Assembly: GCF_000153465.1 (NCBI RefSeq)
Contig: NZ_CH672387.1
Location: forward strand, 3,937,955 to 4,001,954
DNA length: 64,000 nt
DNA from: Aurantimonas manganoxydans SI85-9A1
Lineage (GTDB): Bacteria > Pseudomonadota > Alphaproteobacteria > Rhizobiales > Rhizobiaceae
Direction of reading: 5' to 3'
Both the position numbers and the translations under genes were made by a program. The notes under the pieces are model-generated. The model saw only the letters and a list, made by a program, of their open reading frames with translations. It did no database searches and was not told the DNA's origin. This document shows, piece after piece, positions 33,333-42,101 of this stretch; position 1 is the stretch's first letter; each line of letters starts with the position of its first letter.

Positions 33333-36128
33333 TTATTCGGCAGCTTCGTGTGCCGCCGCGGGGGCGACGATGCGGGCGGCGCAGTATTTGAACTCCGGGA
33401 TCTTGCCGAAGGGATCGAGCATCGGGTTGGTCAGCATGTTGGCCGGGCTCTCGTTGAAGCAGAACGGCATGAAGACCATGCCGTCTGCGACCTCCCGGTC
33501 GGCCCGCAGGATCGCCTCGACCGTGCCGCGCCGCGTCTCGATCGCAATCATCTCGCCCTGATGCAGGCCCCTGCGGCCGATCTCGCGCGGATTCATCGAT
33601 GCGATGCCCTGGGGCTCGATGGCGTCGAGCACGCCGGCCCGGCGGGTCATGGCGCCGGTGTGCCAGTGTTCGAGCAGCCGGCCCGTCGTCAGCACGAGCG
33701 GATAGTCCTCGTCGGGGACCTCGTCCGGCGGCAACAGGTCGGCCGGCACGATGCGGCCGCGGCCGTCGGCGGTCGGGAAGCTGGTCGAGAAGATGATCTC
33801 GTTGCCCGGCTGATCGGGACCGTCGGCCGGATAGATCACCGATTCCTCCCGTTCGACCCGCTCCCAGGAGATATGCTTCAGCGACGGCATCACCGCCGCC
33901 ATCTCCGTATAGACCTCCGAGACATGGCCGTAATTCCAGTCGAGGCCGATGCGGTGGGCGAGGTCGATGATGATGTCGAGGTCCTGCCGCGCCTCGCCGG
34001 GCAGGTCGAGCGCCGGTCGGCCGATCTGCACCTGCCGGTTGGTGTTGGTGAAGGTGCCGAGCTTTTCGGCATGAACCGAGGCCGGCAGCACCACGTCGGC
34101 GTGCCAGGCGGTCTCAGTGAGGAAGATGTCCTGCACCACCAGATGCTCGAGCCTGGCCAGCGCGCCGCGGGCATGGGCCTGGTCGGGATCCGACATGGCC
34201 GGATTCTCGCCCATCACATACATACCCTTGATGACGTCGTCATGGATCGCGTCGATGATCTCGACGACGGTCAGCCCGGTCTTGGGGTCGAGCGTCTGGC
34301 CCCAGAAATTTTCGTAGGTCCCGCGAATGTCGGGATTCTCGACAGATTTGTAGTCGGGATAATACATCGGGATCAGGCCGGCATCCGACGCACCCTGGAC
34401 ATTGTTCTGGCCACGCAGCGGATGCAGGCCGGTGCCCGGGCGGCCGATCTGGCCGGTGATCAGCGCCAGCGCGATCAGGCAGCGGGAATTGTCCGTGCCG
34501 TGGGTGTGCTGGGAAATGCCCATGCCCCAGAAGATGATCGAGCGTTCGGCCTTGGCGTAGGTGCGGGCGACGTCCCGCAGCGTCTCGGCCGGCACCCGGC
34601 AGATGTCGGCCATCGCCTCGGGCGAGAAGTCCTTGACCTTTTCCTTCAGCGCCTCGAAGCCGGCGACATTGGCCTGGATATACTGCTCGTCATAGAGCTG
34701 TTCCTCGATGATCACGTGGATCAGCGCGTTCAGCATGGCGACGTCGGTGCCGGGCTTGAACTTCAGCGAGTGGGTCGCGTGGCGCATCAGATCCTGGCCG
34801 CGCGGGTCCATGACGATGAGCTGCTTGCCCAACTTGGCGGCCTGCTTGAAATAGGTCGCGGCGACCGGGTGGTTGGTCGTCGGGCGGGCGCCGATGACGA
34901 TGATGCACTCGGCCTTCATGGCGTCGTTGAACGGCGCCGAGACCGCGCCGGAGCCGACACCCTCCATGAGGGCGGCCACCGACGAGGCGTGGCAGAGCCG
35001 CGTGCAATGGTCGATATTGTTGGTGCCGAAACCCTGCCGGATCAGCTTCTGGAAGAGATAGGCTTCCTCGTTCGATCCCTTGGCCGAGCCGAAGCCGGCC
35101 AGCGCCTGGCCGCCATGGGCCGCCATGATCGATGTCAGCCCGCCGGCGGCGCGCTCCAACGCCTCTTCCCAGGTCGCCTCGCGAAAGACCGTCAGTGGAT
35201 CGACGTCGCGCATGTCGATGTCGCCGGCTTTCGGCGCATCGTCGCGACGGATCAGCGGCTTGGTCAGGCGCTCCGGCGACATGGCGTAGTCGAAGCCGAA
35301 GCGCCCCTTCACGCACAGCCGGTTCTCGTTGGCATAGCCGTCGCGGCCGTCGACCTGGACGATGCGATTGTCCTTGACCGCGACCTTGGTCTGGCAGCCG
35401 ACGCCGCAGAACGGACAAACGCTGTCGACGACCTTGTCGAAGTCCTGGACCGCGCGGACGGTGTGCGTCTCGTCCATCAGCGACTTCTCATAGAGCGCGC
35501 CGGTCGGACAGGCCTGGACACATTCGCCGCAGGTCACGCAGGTCGACAGGCCCATCGGGTCGTGGATGTCGAAGACCGGCACGGAGCGGTTGCCGCGCTC
35601 GGCCATGCCGATGACGTCGTTGACCTGCACCTCGCGGCAGGCCCGCACGCAGGCGCCGCAGGTGATGCAGGCGTCCATGTTGACGGCGATGGCCGGATTG
35701 GTGACGTCGAACTCGGCCGCAGCGTGCCCGTCGGCGAATTTCGACGGATAGCGGTCGCTGCCGGCCACGCCCATGGAGGACGCCCAGTCCCAGAACATCG
35801 ACTGGTTGTCCGGGCTTTCCTCGGGCGGCCGCATGTTGCTGGCCAGAAGCTCGACCACCATCTGGCGCGACTTCACCGCGCGCTCGGTGGCGGTGCGCAC
35901 GACCATGCCCCCGGCGGGCTTGCGGATGCAGGAGGCGGCCAGCACACGCTCGCCGTCGATCTCCACCATGCACGCGCGGCAATTGCCGTCCGGCCGGTAG
36001 CCCGGCATGTCGACATGGCACAGATGCGGGATGCGCGTGCCCTCGCGCTTGGCCACCTCCCAGATGGTCTCGCCGGCGTCTGCGGCGACGGACTTGCCGT
36101 CGAGTTCGAAGGTGATCTTGCTGGTCAT
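33333..36128 (-). CDS. fdhA: NAD-dependent formate dehydrogenase, catalytic alpha subunit
   Basis: A 931-residue molybdenum/tungsten bis-MGD enzyme oxidising formate to CO2. Domains in order: a 2Fe-2S ferredoxin domain with Cys37, 50, 53 and 67; two 4Fe-4S clusters (Cys154/157/160/164 and 197/200/203/207); the molybdopterin domain with its own 4Fe-4S set (Cys238/241/245/272). The active-site ligand is a cysteine, Cys379 in HCTRLCHASS, where some enzymes use selenocysteine. The C-terminal molybdopterin-binding domain follows. The start overlaps the fdhB stop (ATGA). The partner is a NuoE-NuoF fusion, as in Methylobacterium FDH1, known to hold tungsten; metal choice here is open. No fdhD, fdsC or fdsD is adjacent. 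Confidence 0.95.
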   Translation of the reverse strand: MTSKITFELDGKSVAADAGETIWEVAKREGTRIPHLCHVDMPGYRPDGNCRACMVEIDGERVLAASCIRKPAGGMVVRTATERAVKSRQMVVELLASNMRPPEESPDNQSMFWDWASSMGVAGSDRYPSKFADGHAAAEFDVTNPAIAVNMDACITCGACVRACREVQVNDVIGMAERGNRSVPVFDIHDPMGLSTCVTCGECVQACPTGALYEKSLMDETHTVRAVQDFDKVVDSVCPFCGVGCQTKVAVKDNRIVQVDGRDGYANENRLCVKGRFGFDYAMSPERLTKPLIRRDDAPKAGDIDMRDVDPLTVFREATWEEALERAAGGLTSIMAAHGGQALAGFGSAKGSNEEAYLFQKLIRQGFGTNNIDHCTRLCHASSVAALMEGVGSGAVSAPFNDAMKAECIIVIGARPTTNHPVAATYFKQAAKLGKQLIVMDPRGQDLMRHATHSLKFKPGTDVAMLNALIHVIIEEQLYDEQYIQANVAGFEALKEKVKDFSPEAMADICRVPAETLRDVARTYAKAERSIIFWGMGISQHTHGTDNSRCLIALALITGQIGRPGTGLHPLRGQNNVQGASDAGLIPMYYPDYKSVENPDIRGTYENFWGQTLDPKTGLTVVEIIDAIHDDVIKGMYVMGENPAMSDPDQAHARGALARLEHLVVQDIFLTETAWHADVVLPASVHAEKLGTFTNTNRQVQIGRPALDLPGEARQDLDIIIDLAHRIGLDWNYGHVSEVYTEMAAVMPSLKHISWERVEREESVIYPADGPDQPGNEIIFSTSFPTADGRGRIVPADLLPPDEVPDEDYPLVLTTGRLLEHWHTGAMTRRAGVLDAIEPQGIASMNPREIGRRGLHQGEMIAIETRRGTVEAILRADREVADGMVFMPFCFNESPANMLTNPMLDPFGKIPEFKYCAARIVAPAAAHEAAE

Positions 36129-37804
36129 CGCGACAGCTCCTCGCGGAAATGCGTCAGAAGATGATTCACGGGATTGGGCGCCGCCTGGCCGAGACCGCAG
36201 ATCGAGGCGTCGCGCAAAACGGTCTCCAGATCGCGGATTGCCGTTTCGTCGATTGGCCCCCTGGACTCCAGCAGTGACACCAGCTTGCCGGTGCCCTCGC
36301 GGCAGGGCGTGCACTGGCCGCAGCTCTCATGCTCGAAGAAGCGCAGAAGGTTGAGCGTGGCCTCCCGGATATCGTCCTTGTCGGAGAACACCACAACGGC
36401 ATGGGAGCCGACGAAGGCGCCCTGGCGGGCGAGCTCGCCACCGAAATCCAGCGGAATGTCGCCGAGCGCCGCGGGCAGGACGCCGCCCGAGGCGCCGCCG
36501 GGCAGATAGGCCTTGAACGCATGGCCTGCGGCCATGCCGCCGCAATGCTCGTCGATCAGTTCGCGCACGGTGACGCCGGCCGGGGCAAGCTTGACGCCCG
36601 GCTCGCGCACGCGGCCCGAGACCGACCAGGAGCGCAGCCCCGGAAAGCCCGGCTTGCCGAGGCCGGTGAACCATTCGGGACCATTGTCGACGATGTCGCG
36701 GATCCACCACAGGGTCTCGACATTGTGGTTCAGCGTCGGCCGGCCGAACAGGCCGACTTCGGCGATGTAGGGCGGCCGGTGCCGCGGCAGGCCGCGCTTG
36801 CCCTCGATACTCTCCAGCATCGCGCTTTCCTCGCCGCAGATATAGGCGCCGGCGCCGCGGCGCAGCTCGATGAAGCCCGGCGTGATCAGGCCGCCCGCCT
36901 CCAGCGCGGCGATCTCGGTGCGCAGGATGTGCAGCACGGCCGGGTATTCGTCGCGCATGTAGAAGTAGATGCGCTCGGCCTCGACCGCATGGGCGGCGAT
37001 GAGAGCGCCTTCCAGCGTGCGGTGCGGGTCGCGCTCCAGATGGTAGCGGTCCTTGAAGGTGCCGGGCTCGCCCTCGTCGCCATTGATGGTCATCAGGCGC
37101 GGTCCCGGATAGGAGCGCACGAAGCCCCATTTCTTGCCGGCCGGGAACCCGGCGCCGCCGAGCCCGCGCAGGCCGGCGGACTGCATGGTCTCGATCAGCG
37201 TGTCGACGGCGAGCGACCCGTCGCGAATCTTCGATAAAAGCTTGTAGCCGCCGGCAGCGAGATAATCGGCCAGATTGGTGTAGTCGGGGACACGGACTGT
37301 GGTCTCGCCGGCAGCGGCCAGGGCGGCCAGCCCCGCGGCGCTGGCGTGATCGACCTCGCGGTCGCCGATGCGGGCGGCGGGCGCGGTGGCGCAACGGCCC
37401 ATGCAGGGCGCGCGCACGACCCGGATGGCGGCCGGATCGACGCCTGCCGACACTTCACCGATCAGCGCTTCGGCGCCGGCCAGCGCGCAGCTGATCGAAT
37501 CGCAGATCCGGATGGTCAGTGGCGCCGGCTTCTCCTCGCCTTCGCGCACGACGTCGAAATGGTCGTAGAAGGACGCCACCTCGTAGACTTCCGCCTGGGA
37601 CAGCCGCATCTCCTCGGCCAGGGCGCGCAGATGGGCCGCGCTCAGGCAGCCGAAGCGATCCTGGATCAGATGCAGATATTCAATGAGTAGGTCCCGTCGC
37701 CGCTCCCCTTCACCGAGGAGCTCCCGTATGTCCGACCACGCCGTCTCGTCGAGTTCCCGTCCCTTGGGCCCACGATCCCGTGGCCGAAGCTCCCGCACCG
37801 CCAT
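36125..37804 (-). CDS. fdhB: NAD-dependent formate dehydrogenase, diaphorase subunit (NuoE-NuoF fusion)
   Basis: A 559-residue fusion that passes electrons from FdhA to NAD+. The N-terminal NuoE-like thioredoxin-fold part (about 30-160) has the four Cys of a 2Fe-2S cluster (ICDSISC and APCMGRC). The NuoF part has the FMN/NADH glycine motif GLGGAGFPAGKKWGFV, DEGEPGTFKDR, GAYICGEESAMLESIEG, and the 4Fe-4S set HESCGQCTPCREGT with a further Cys in SICGLG. GGAGGA just before the ATG is an excellent ribosome-binding site. It is the first gene of a two-gene operon. The fusion arrangement separates this enzyme from FdsGB types with split subunits. Confidence 0.95.
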   Translation of the reverse strand: MAVRELRPRDRGPKGRELDETAWSDIRELLGEGERRRDLLIEYLHLIQDRFGCLSAAHLRALAEEMRLSQAEVYEVASFYDHFDVVREGEEKPAPLTIRICDSISCALAGAEALIGEVSAGVDPAAIRVVRAPCMGRCATAPAARIGDREVDHASAAGLAALAAAGETTVRVPDYTNLADYLAAGGYKLLSKIRDGSLAVDTLIETMQSAGLRGLGGAGFPAGKKWGFVRSYPGPRLMTINGDEGEPGTFKDRYHLERDPHRTLEGALIAAHAVEAERIYFYMRDEYPAVLHILRTEIAALEAGGLITPGFIELRRGAGAYICGEESAMLESIEGKRGLPRHRPPYIAEVGLFGRPTLNHNVETLWWIRDIVDNGPEWFTGLGKPGFPGLRSWSVSGRVREPGVKLAPAGVTVRELIDEHCGGMAAGHAFKAYLPGGASGGVLPAALGDIPLDFGGELARQGAFVGSHAVVVFSDKDDIREATLNLLRFFEHESCGQCTPCREGTGKLVSLLESRGPIDETAIRDLETVLRDASICGLGQAAPNPVNHLLTHFREELSR

Positions 37805-37948
37805 TCTTCCTCCTTCACGGTGCCCACCATGAACCTCAATGCCGCATAACGCCTTGAGGCAAAAGACCGTACCAAAAAATTTCCCGACATGGCGACCGCA
37901 ACGGCGCCCCGAACCAGCGATTTTCGTACTTGTAGCTTACGGAACGAT

Positions 37949-37963
37949 GCGTCAGCCTGACGC
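37949..37963. promoter_or_regulatory. Perfect palindrome in the fdhB / enolase-superfamily divergent promoter
   Basis: GCGTCAGCCTGACGC has 7-bp arms around a central C. It lies in the 270-base divergent gap (37805-38074), 146 bases from fdhB and 112 bases from the gene at 38075. Its form suggests a dimeric regulator site; no regulator gene is adjacent. Confidence 0.4.
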
Positions 37964-38074
37964 GGGGAGAGGGAGATGCGGGCAGACCGGTTTCGCGTGC
38001 GCGGCATCGGTCGGCACCCGCGCGGGCTCCTGCGGCCGTTTCGCGGCCGCACCGGTTGCAAGGGAGGGACGCCC

Positions 38075-39268
38075 ATGAAGATCGAGCGCATCGACACCTA
38101 TGTTCTCAAGGTCTCCAGCCGCGAGAACGCGTTCTATTCGTCGCAGGATTATTTTGCCGAGCGCACCAGCCTCCTGGTGCGGATCACCTGCGACGACGGG
38201 ACGACCGGCTGGGGCGAAGGCGGCCAGTATGGTCCGCCCGAGCCACCAGCCAGCTGCATCCGTGACGTCATCGGCCCGCGACTGATCGGACGCTATCCGG
38301 CGGCACCGACGGCGATCTTCGAGGAGTTCTACGCCCGCACCCGGGATTTCGGGCAGAAGGGCGCCTATGTCGAGGCACTGAGCGCCATCGACATCGCCCT
38401 GTGGGACATCTTCGGCAAGATGGTGGGCCAGCCGGTCCACGCGCTTCTCGGCGGCGCGATCCGCGAGCGCGTGCGGGCCTACGGGACCGGCTGCTACTAC
38501 CCGCCGGACTATGCCGACCGGCCGGTCATGCTGGACAAATTGCGCGAAGAGGTGCTGCGCATCCGCGCCACCGGCGTCGCCGCCGTCAAGATGAAGATCG
38601 GCCTCCTGCCGATCCGCGACGACATCGAGCGCATGCGCCTCGTGCGCGAGACCCTCGGCGACGACGTCGAGATCATGGCCGATGCCAACCACGCCTACAA
38701 TTACGCCTCCGCCGTGCGGATCGGCCGGGTCATGGAAGAGCTGGATTTCCGCTGGTTCGAGGAGCCGGTGGTGCCGGAGGACCGCGAGGGCTATCGCCGT
38801 CTGCGCGAGACGCTGGACGTGCCGATCGCCGGCGGCGAGGCCGAATTCACCCGTTTCGGATTTCGCGACCTCATCGGCGGCGGCTGCATCGACATCGCCC
38901 AGCCGGATATCTGCGCGGCCGGCGGCTTCACCGAATGGAAGAACATCCTGGCGCTGGCGACGAGCCACAACATCATGGTGGTGCCGCATGTCTGGGGATC
39001 GGGCGTGGCCGTCGCCGCCGCCCTGCAGGCGCTGGCGATCGTGCCCCATGCGCCCTACACGGCGCGTCCGGTGCCGCTGCAGAACGAGACGATGATCGAG
39101 TTCGACCGCACCTACAATCCGCTGCGCGACGACATCCTGACGCAGACTTTCGTGCTCGAGGACGAGTGTCTGGCGATCCCCACCGGCCCCGGCCTCGGCG
39201 TCACGGTCGACGCGGACGCTGTGCGCCGGCACTGCGTGCGGCACGAGACGATCGACGCCAGCTCCTGA
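38075..39268 (+). CDS. Mandelate racemase/muconate lactonizing enzyme-family protein (enolase superfamily)
   Basis: A 397-residue enolase-superfamily enzyme. The N-terminal capping domain (1-120) covers TGWGEGGQYGPPEP. The barrel has the KxK base (AVKMKIGLLP), metal ligands in IMADANHAYN, FEEPVVPED and GGEAEFTRFGFRDLI, and a His in VVPHVWGSGV, the His/Asp base pair of the mandelate racemase subgroup. It probably dehydrates an acid sugar. The segment GTGCYYPPDY is not one I can tie to a known specificity. AGGGAGGGA precedes ATG 38075. It stands alone, divergent from formate dehydrogenase. Confidence 0.88.
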   Translation: MKIERIDTYVLKVSSRENAFYSSQDYFAERTSLLVRITCDDGTTGWGEGGQYGPPEPPASCIRDVIGPRLIGRYPAAPTAIFEEFYARTRDFGQKGAYVEALSAIDIALWDIFGKMVGQPVHALLGGAIRERVRAYGTGCYYPPDYADRPVMLDKLREEVLRIRATGVAAVKMKIGLLPIRDDIERMRLVRETLGDDVEIMADANHAYNYASAVRIGRVMEELDFRWFEEPVVPEDREGYRRLRETLDVPIAGGEAEFTRFGFRDLIGGGCIDIAQPDICAAGGFTEWKNILALATSHNIMVVPHVWGSGVAVAAALQALAIVPHAPYTARPVPLQNETMIEFDRTYNPLRDDILTQTFVLEDECLAIPTGPGLGVTVDADAVRRHCVRHETIDASS

Positions 39269-39311
39269 CGGCTATCAGCGACCGTCGCCATGGCTGGCAT
39301 CCGGATTTGCG

Positions 39312-39404
39312 TCAGGGGCAGACGCCGGCGAGCGCTTGGGGCGCGGTGCCAAGCCCCGCAGCGGCGAGAACCGCCGCTGCGATCCCGGATGTCAGTCGCG
39401 TCAT
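39312..39404 (-). CDS. 30-residue ORF that is almost entirely a signal peptide
   Basis: The ORF encodes MTRLTSGIAAAVLAAAGL followed by a segment ending APQALAGVCP. A Sec-type signal with a likely cleavage after ALA would leave only GVCP. Two signals argue that it is expressed: GGGAGG eight bases before the ATG and a perfect FNR/FixK box 73 bases upstream. It may be a leader peptide, a secreted mini-peptide, or the remnant of a gene cut short by a stop. The ORF is convergent with the enolase-superfamily gene. Existence moderately likely, function unknown. Confidence 0.45.
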   Translation of the reverse strand: MTRLTSGIAAAVLAAAGLGTAPQALAGVCP

Positions 39405-39476
39405 CCGATTATCCTCCCGAAGCGCCCGTCGTGGGCAGGTGCCGCGCCCATCCTGCCGATGACGGCGGCCGGCCCC

Positions 39477-39490
39477 TTGATCCGGATCAA
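39477..39490 (-). promoter_or_regulatory. FNR/FixK-type anaerobox, perfect consensus
   Basis: TTGATCCGGATCAA is an exact match to TTGAT-N4-ATCAA. Centred about 80 bases upstream of the 30-residue ORF start, it would place a class II start site near 39442, leaving a short leader that contains the GGGAGG site. Confidence 0.7.
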
Positions 39491-39611
39491 GCGCTGCGGC
39501 CGGGCCGGAGCCTTCAGCGCGAACGGGCAAACTTCAGAGCTGCGCCGCCCAGTCGCGCGCGAGATCGCCGCGCAGCCGGGTCGGCGACGGATCAGCGGTG
39601 GCGTTCGCCGC

Positions 39612-39902
39612 TTAGCGGCAGCCTTTCCGGCGCTCCCATCGCTGGATCGCGGCGACCTCCCGCCTGTCGGGGCCCGACAGCTCGCCATAGGGAGGAAAAC
39701 AGCTGCGACCGAAGGCGCGGCGCGCCCTGCGGGTCTCGAAGCAATAGCCATTGTCGGCGTAGATGGCGTTGCGCGCATACCAGAGCTCGTCGCAGCTCAT
39801 GCTCCGGTAGCTCTGGGCCACCGCCTGCGATGCGCCGGCAAACGAGACGAGCGCAGCGACGATCAGCGTGCCTCGCAGGGTTCCAGTTGTCTGCATCTTC
39901 AT
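39612..39902 (-). CDS. Small secreted YARHG-domain-like protein
   Basis: A 96-residue protein. A signal peptide (about 1-30, LIVAALVSFAGASQAVAQ) is followed by a compact Cys-containing domain: SCDELWYARNAIYADNGYCF, RRAFGRSCFPPYGELSGPDR and a final WERRKGC. This matches the YARHG-type domain of small alphaproteobacterial secreted proteins. Four Cys (SCDE, GYCF, SCFP, KGC) could form two disulfides in the periplasm. The start at 39902 follows GGGAGG; a longer start at 39950 lacks such a site. An FNR/FixK-type box lies about 63 bases upstream, so microaerobic induction is likely. Function unknown. Confidence 0.82.
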   Translation of the reverse strand: MKMQTTGTLRGTLIVAALVSFAGASQAVAQSYRSMSCDELWYARNAIYADNGYCFETRRARRAFGRSCFPPYGELSGPDRREVAAIQRWERRKGCR

Positions 39903-39964
39903 GTTGGGCGCCTCCCGGCCGGGTTGTCGATGCCCGAGCGTGACGGCCATTCGCGCGCTCCGAC

Positions 39965-39978
39965 TTGACGTGCATCAA
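39965..39978 (-). promoter_or_regulatory. FNR/FixK-type box upstream of the YARHG gene
   Basis: TTGACGTGCATCAA fits TTGAY-N4-ATCAA with one deviation from perfect symmetry. It is about 63 bases before the start at 39902, a similar geometry to the box before the neighbouring mini-ORF. Confidence 0.6.
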
Positions 39979-40416
39979 GACTACCCGCGTTTCTTCCCTT
40001 GCGGAAGACAGGCTGGAGACGCCAAACCCAGGAGTCGGCGGCGGCGGTCAGGATCGACGTTTCCACATGGGCGCCCGGCTGATGCTCCCCGGAGTCACGG
40101 AAAGCAGAATATGGAGAATCGGCAAACCCCGCCCGTGAAATGGGGCATGACGACAGGCCCTGTGGCCCGCGCATGACTGACGTCATTCTATCGGCAGGCT
40201 GCAGGCAGGATATCGCCAGGAACACCAGGCGATTGCGCCCGGATCGCAGATCGCCGCCTGATCCGATCATGATGACGCGCGCAGACAACGCCCGGCATCC
40301 GCGCGTCGAGGCAAGAGTTGCGAAAGCAATCCCCCAGCGAATGCCGGAGCGAAGTGTTCTTTTTTGGGGGGTGTGGCTACTGTCCGGATCGCTGCGGATC
40401 ATCTCGAACAGTCAAT
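39979..40416. other. Non-coding stretch, no gene seen
   Basis: About 440 bases between the YARHG promoter and tRNA-Leu. G+C is lower than in the neighbours. Several frames are open, but their translations have no recognisable motif and no ribosome-binding site. Apart from the FNR-type box at its left edge I see nothing I can name. Confidence 0.5.
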
Positions 40417-40501
40417 TGGTGCCCAGGAGAGGACTCGAACCTCCACGCCTCGCGGCACACGGACCTGAACCGTGCGCGTCTACCAATTCCGCCACCTGGG
40501 C
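40417..40501 (-). tRNA. tRNA-Leu (anticodon CAG)
   Basis: Minus-strand cloverleaf: acceptor GCCCAGG (from 40501) pairs with CCTGGGC, then discriminator A and an encoded CCA (ending 40417). The anticodon stem CACGG/CCGTG encloses the loop TTCAGGT, anticodon CAG. The T-arm reads GGTTCGAGTCC. A long variable arm (TGCCGCGAGGCG) is as expected for a class II leucine tRNA. It decodes CUG, the dominant Leu codon in this G+C-rich genome. Confidence 0.96.
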
Positions 40502-41049
40502 ACGGCGCGGAGCATTAGAGGGAGGCCGGGTCGCTGTCAACGCAGTTTTGCGCGGTATTGCGACGGCGCGCGAATTTTCTGTCGCAGTGCAGCGGACCAG
40601 CGCGGACGGCGTGGTTTTTCGCAGGCGATGTCGCCGTGCCGCGGATGCTGCGGGCGCCGCCATCGCTGCAGGTGCAGCGGGATCGAAGGCGAATGCGGGA
40701 CGGGTCCGGCGGCTGTCGCGGGCAAGCAAGGGCGCGAGACGGGAGCGCGACAATGGCGCTGGCCACCGGGCGTTCCCGTGGCCGCGGAAGCGCCCTGCGA
40801 CCGTTTGTGCCGCGGGCTTGCGGACCGGGGGCACTGCGCCATCTGCGCGATTGTGCGGCACCGGCACCCCCGGTCCGGCGGACGCGGCGTGAAACAGCCG
40901 GCTCGCGGCGCGGCGCCGCCTTCACCTGACGCCGCAGACGGGCTATGACGCGGCGGAACGGGGCCCGCGCCGGGCGGCGCGAATCATCCGGCCCAGCCCG
41001 GACGCGAACCGGACCGACGGGCCACAGGCAAGGCAGGAGCTTGAGTACG
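40502..41049. other. Non-coding stretch upstream of tRNA-Leu, no gene seen
   Basis: About 550 G+C-rich bases. Open frames on both strands (for example 40515-41069 minus, 40472-40948 plus) translate to Arg/Ala/Gly-rich sequence without domains and look like by-products of base composition. It must contain the leftward tRNA promoter and that of the gene at 41050, whose AGGAG site is at 41035-41039. Confidence 0.5.
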
Positions 41050-42054
41050 ATGAGTGTCGACACGAACAAGACGGTGGTGGTGTTCGGCGGTTCGGGCTTT
41101 GTCGGCCGCTACCTGGTGCAGGCCCTGGCCCGCCGCGGCCATCGCATTCGCGTCGCCTGCCGACGCCCGGATCTGGCCTATCACCTGCAGCCCAACGGCA
41201 ATATGGGCCAGATCATGCCGATCCAGGCCAATCTGCGCTATCCGTGGTCCGTCGAGCGAGCGGTCGAGGGGGCCGACCATGTCGTCAACCTCGTCGGCAT
41301 CCTCGCCCAGAGCGGCCAGCAGAGCTTCGACGCGCTGCAGTCTTTCGGCGCCCGCACGGTGGCGGAGGCGACCGCGAAGATTGGCGCTGGCATGACGCAG
41401 ATCTCGGCCATCGGCGCCGACGAGAACTCCGGATCCGAATATGCCCGCACGAAGGCTGAAGGCGAGAAGGCGGTGCTCGACGCCATTCCCGGCGCCTACA
41501 TCATGCGCCCGTCGATCGTCTTCGGCGCCGAGGACCAGTTCTTCAATCGCTTCGCCGACATGGCGCGGTTCTCGCCGTTCCTGCCGCTGATCGGCGGCGG
41601 CAAGACCCGGTTCCAGCCGGTCTATGTCGGCGATGTCGCCGAGGCGATCGCCGACACGGTGGACGGCAAGGTTCCCGGCGGACGGGTCTACGAGCTCGGC
41701 GGGCCGGAGGTGCTGACCTTCCGCCAGATGATGGAGGAGATGCTGCGCATCATCGAGCGCAAGCGCAGCTTCGTCACCATCCCGTTCGGCGCCGCCGCCT
41801 CGATGGCGAAGCTGATGCGCTTCCTGCCCGGCGCGCCGCTGACGCCCGATCAGGTCACCCAGCTGCAGACCGACAATGTCGTGTCCCAGGACGCCATCGA
41901 GGACGGCCGCACGCTGGAGGCCTTCGGCATCCGGCCGCGCACCGTCGACGCGATCCTGCCGACCTATCTGGTGCGGTTCCGCAAGCACGGGCAGTTCACC
42001 CACCCGCAGCCCCAGGCCGGCGGCGTGCGGATGCCCGACGACGAGGCGGTCTGA
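41050..42054 (+). CDS. NDUFA9-like NAD(P)-binding epimerase-family protein
   Basis: A 334-residue atypical short-chain dehydrogenase. The N-terminal nucleotide motif is VVVFGGSGFVGRYLVQALARRGH. VVNLVGILAQSGQQSF and YARTKAEGEKAV (YxxxK) follow, then RPSIVFGAEDQFFNRFADMARFSPFLPLIGGG. It resembles the mitochondrial complex I accessory subunit NDUFA9 and its bacterial homologues, common as single genes in alphaproteobacteria. The role may be NADPH binding in membrane or quinone metabolism; this is not settled. AGGAG lies 10 bases before the ATG. tauE-like and uppP follow, a block familiar in Hyphomicrobiales. Confidence 0.88.
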   Translation: MSVDTNKTVVVFGGSGFVGRYLVQALARRGHRIRVACRRPDLAYHLQPNGNMGQIMPIQANLRYPWSVERAVEGADHVVNLVGILAQSGQQSFDALQSFGARTVAEATAKIGAGMTQISAIGADENSGSEYARTKAEGEKAVLDAIPGAYIMRPSIVFGAEDQFFNRFADMARFSPFLPLIGGGKTRFQPVYVGDVAEAIADTVDGKVPGGRVYELGGPEVLTFRQMMEEMLRIIERKRSFVTIPFGAAASMAKLMRFLPGAPLTPDQVTQLQTDNVVSQDAIEDGRTLEAFGIRPRTVDAILPTYLVRFRKHGQFTHPQPQAGGVRMPDDEAV

Positions 42055-42101
42055 GCCGCGGCGATTGGTGAGCCCGACATGGCCGTGAACGGCTGACCGG
42101 C

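Noticed and set aside
33276-36164. A 962-residue open frame opposite fdhA
   Set aside because: Antisense shadow of a gene with complete iron-sulfur and molybdopterin motifs; no ribosome-binding site or domain.
40140-40892. A 250-residue frame crossing the tRNA-Leu locus
   Set aside because: It reads through the tRNA gene on the other strand and has no recognisable motif.
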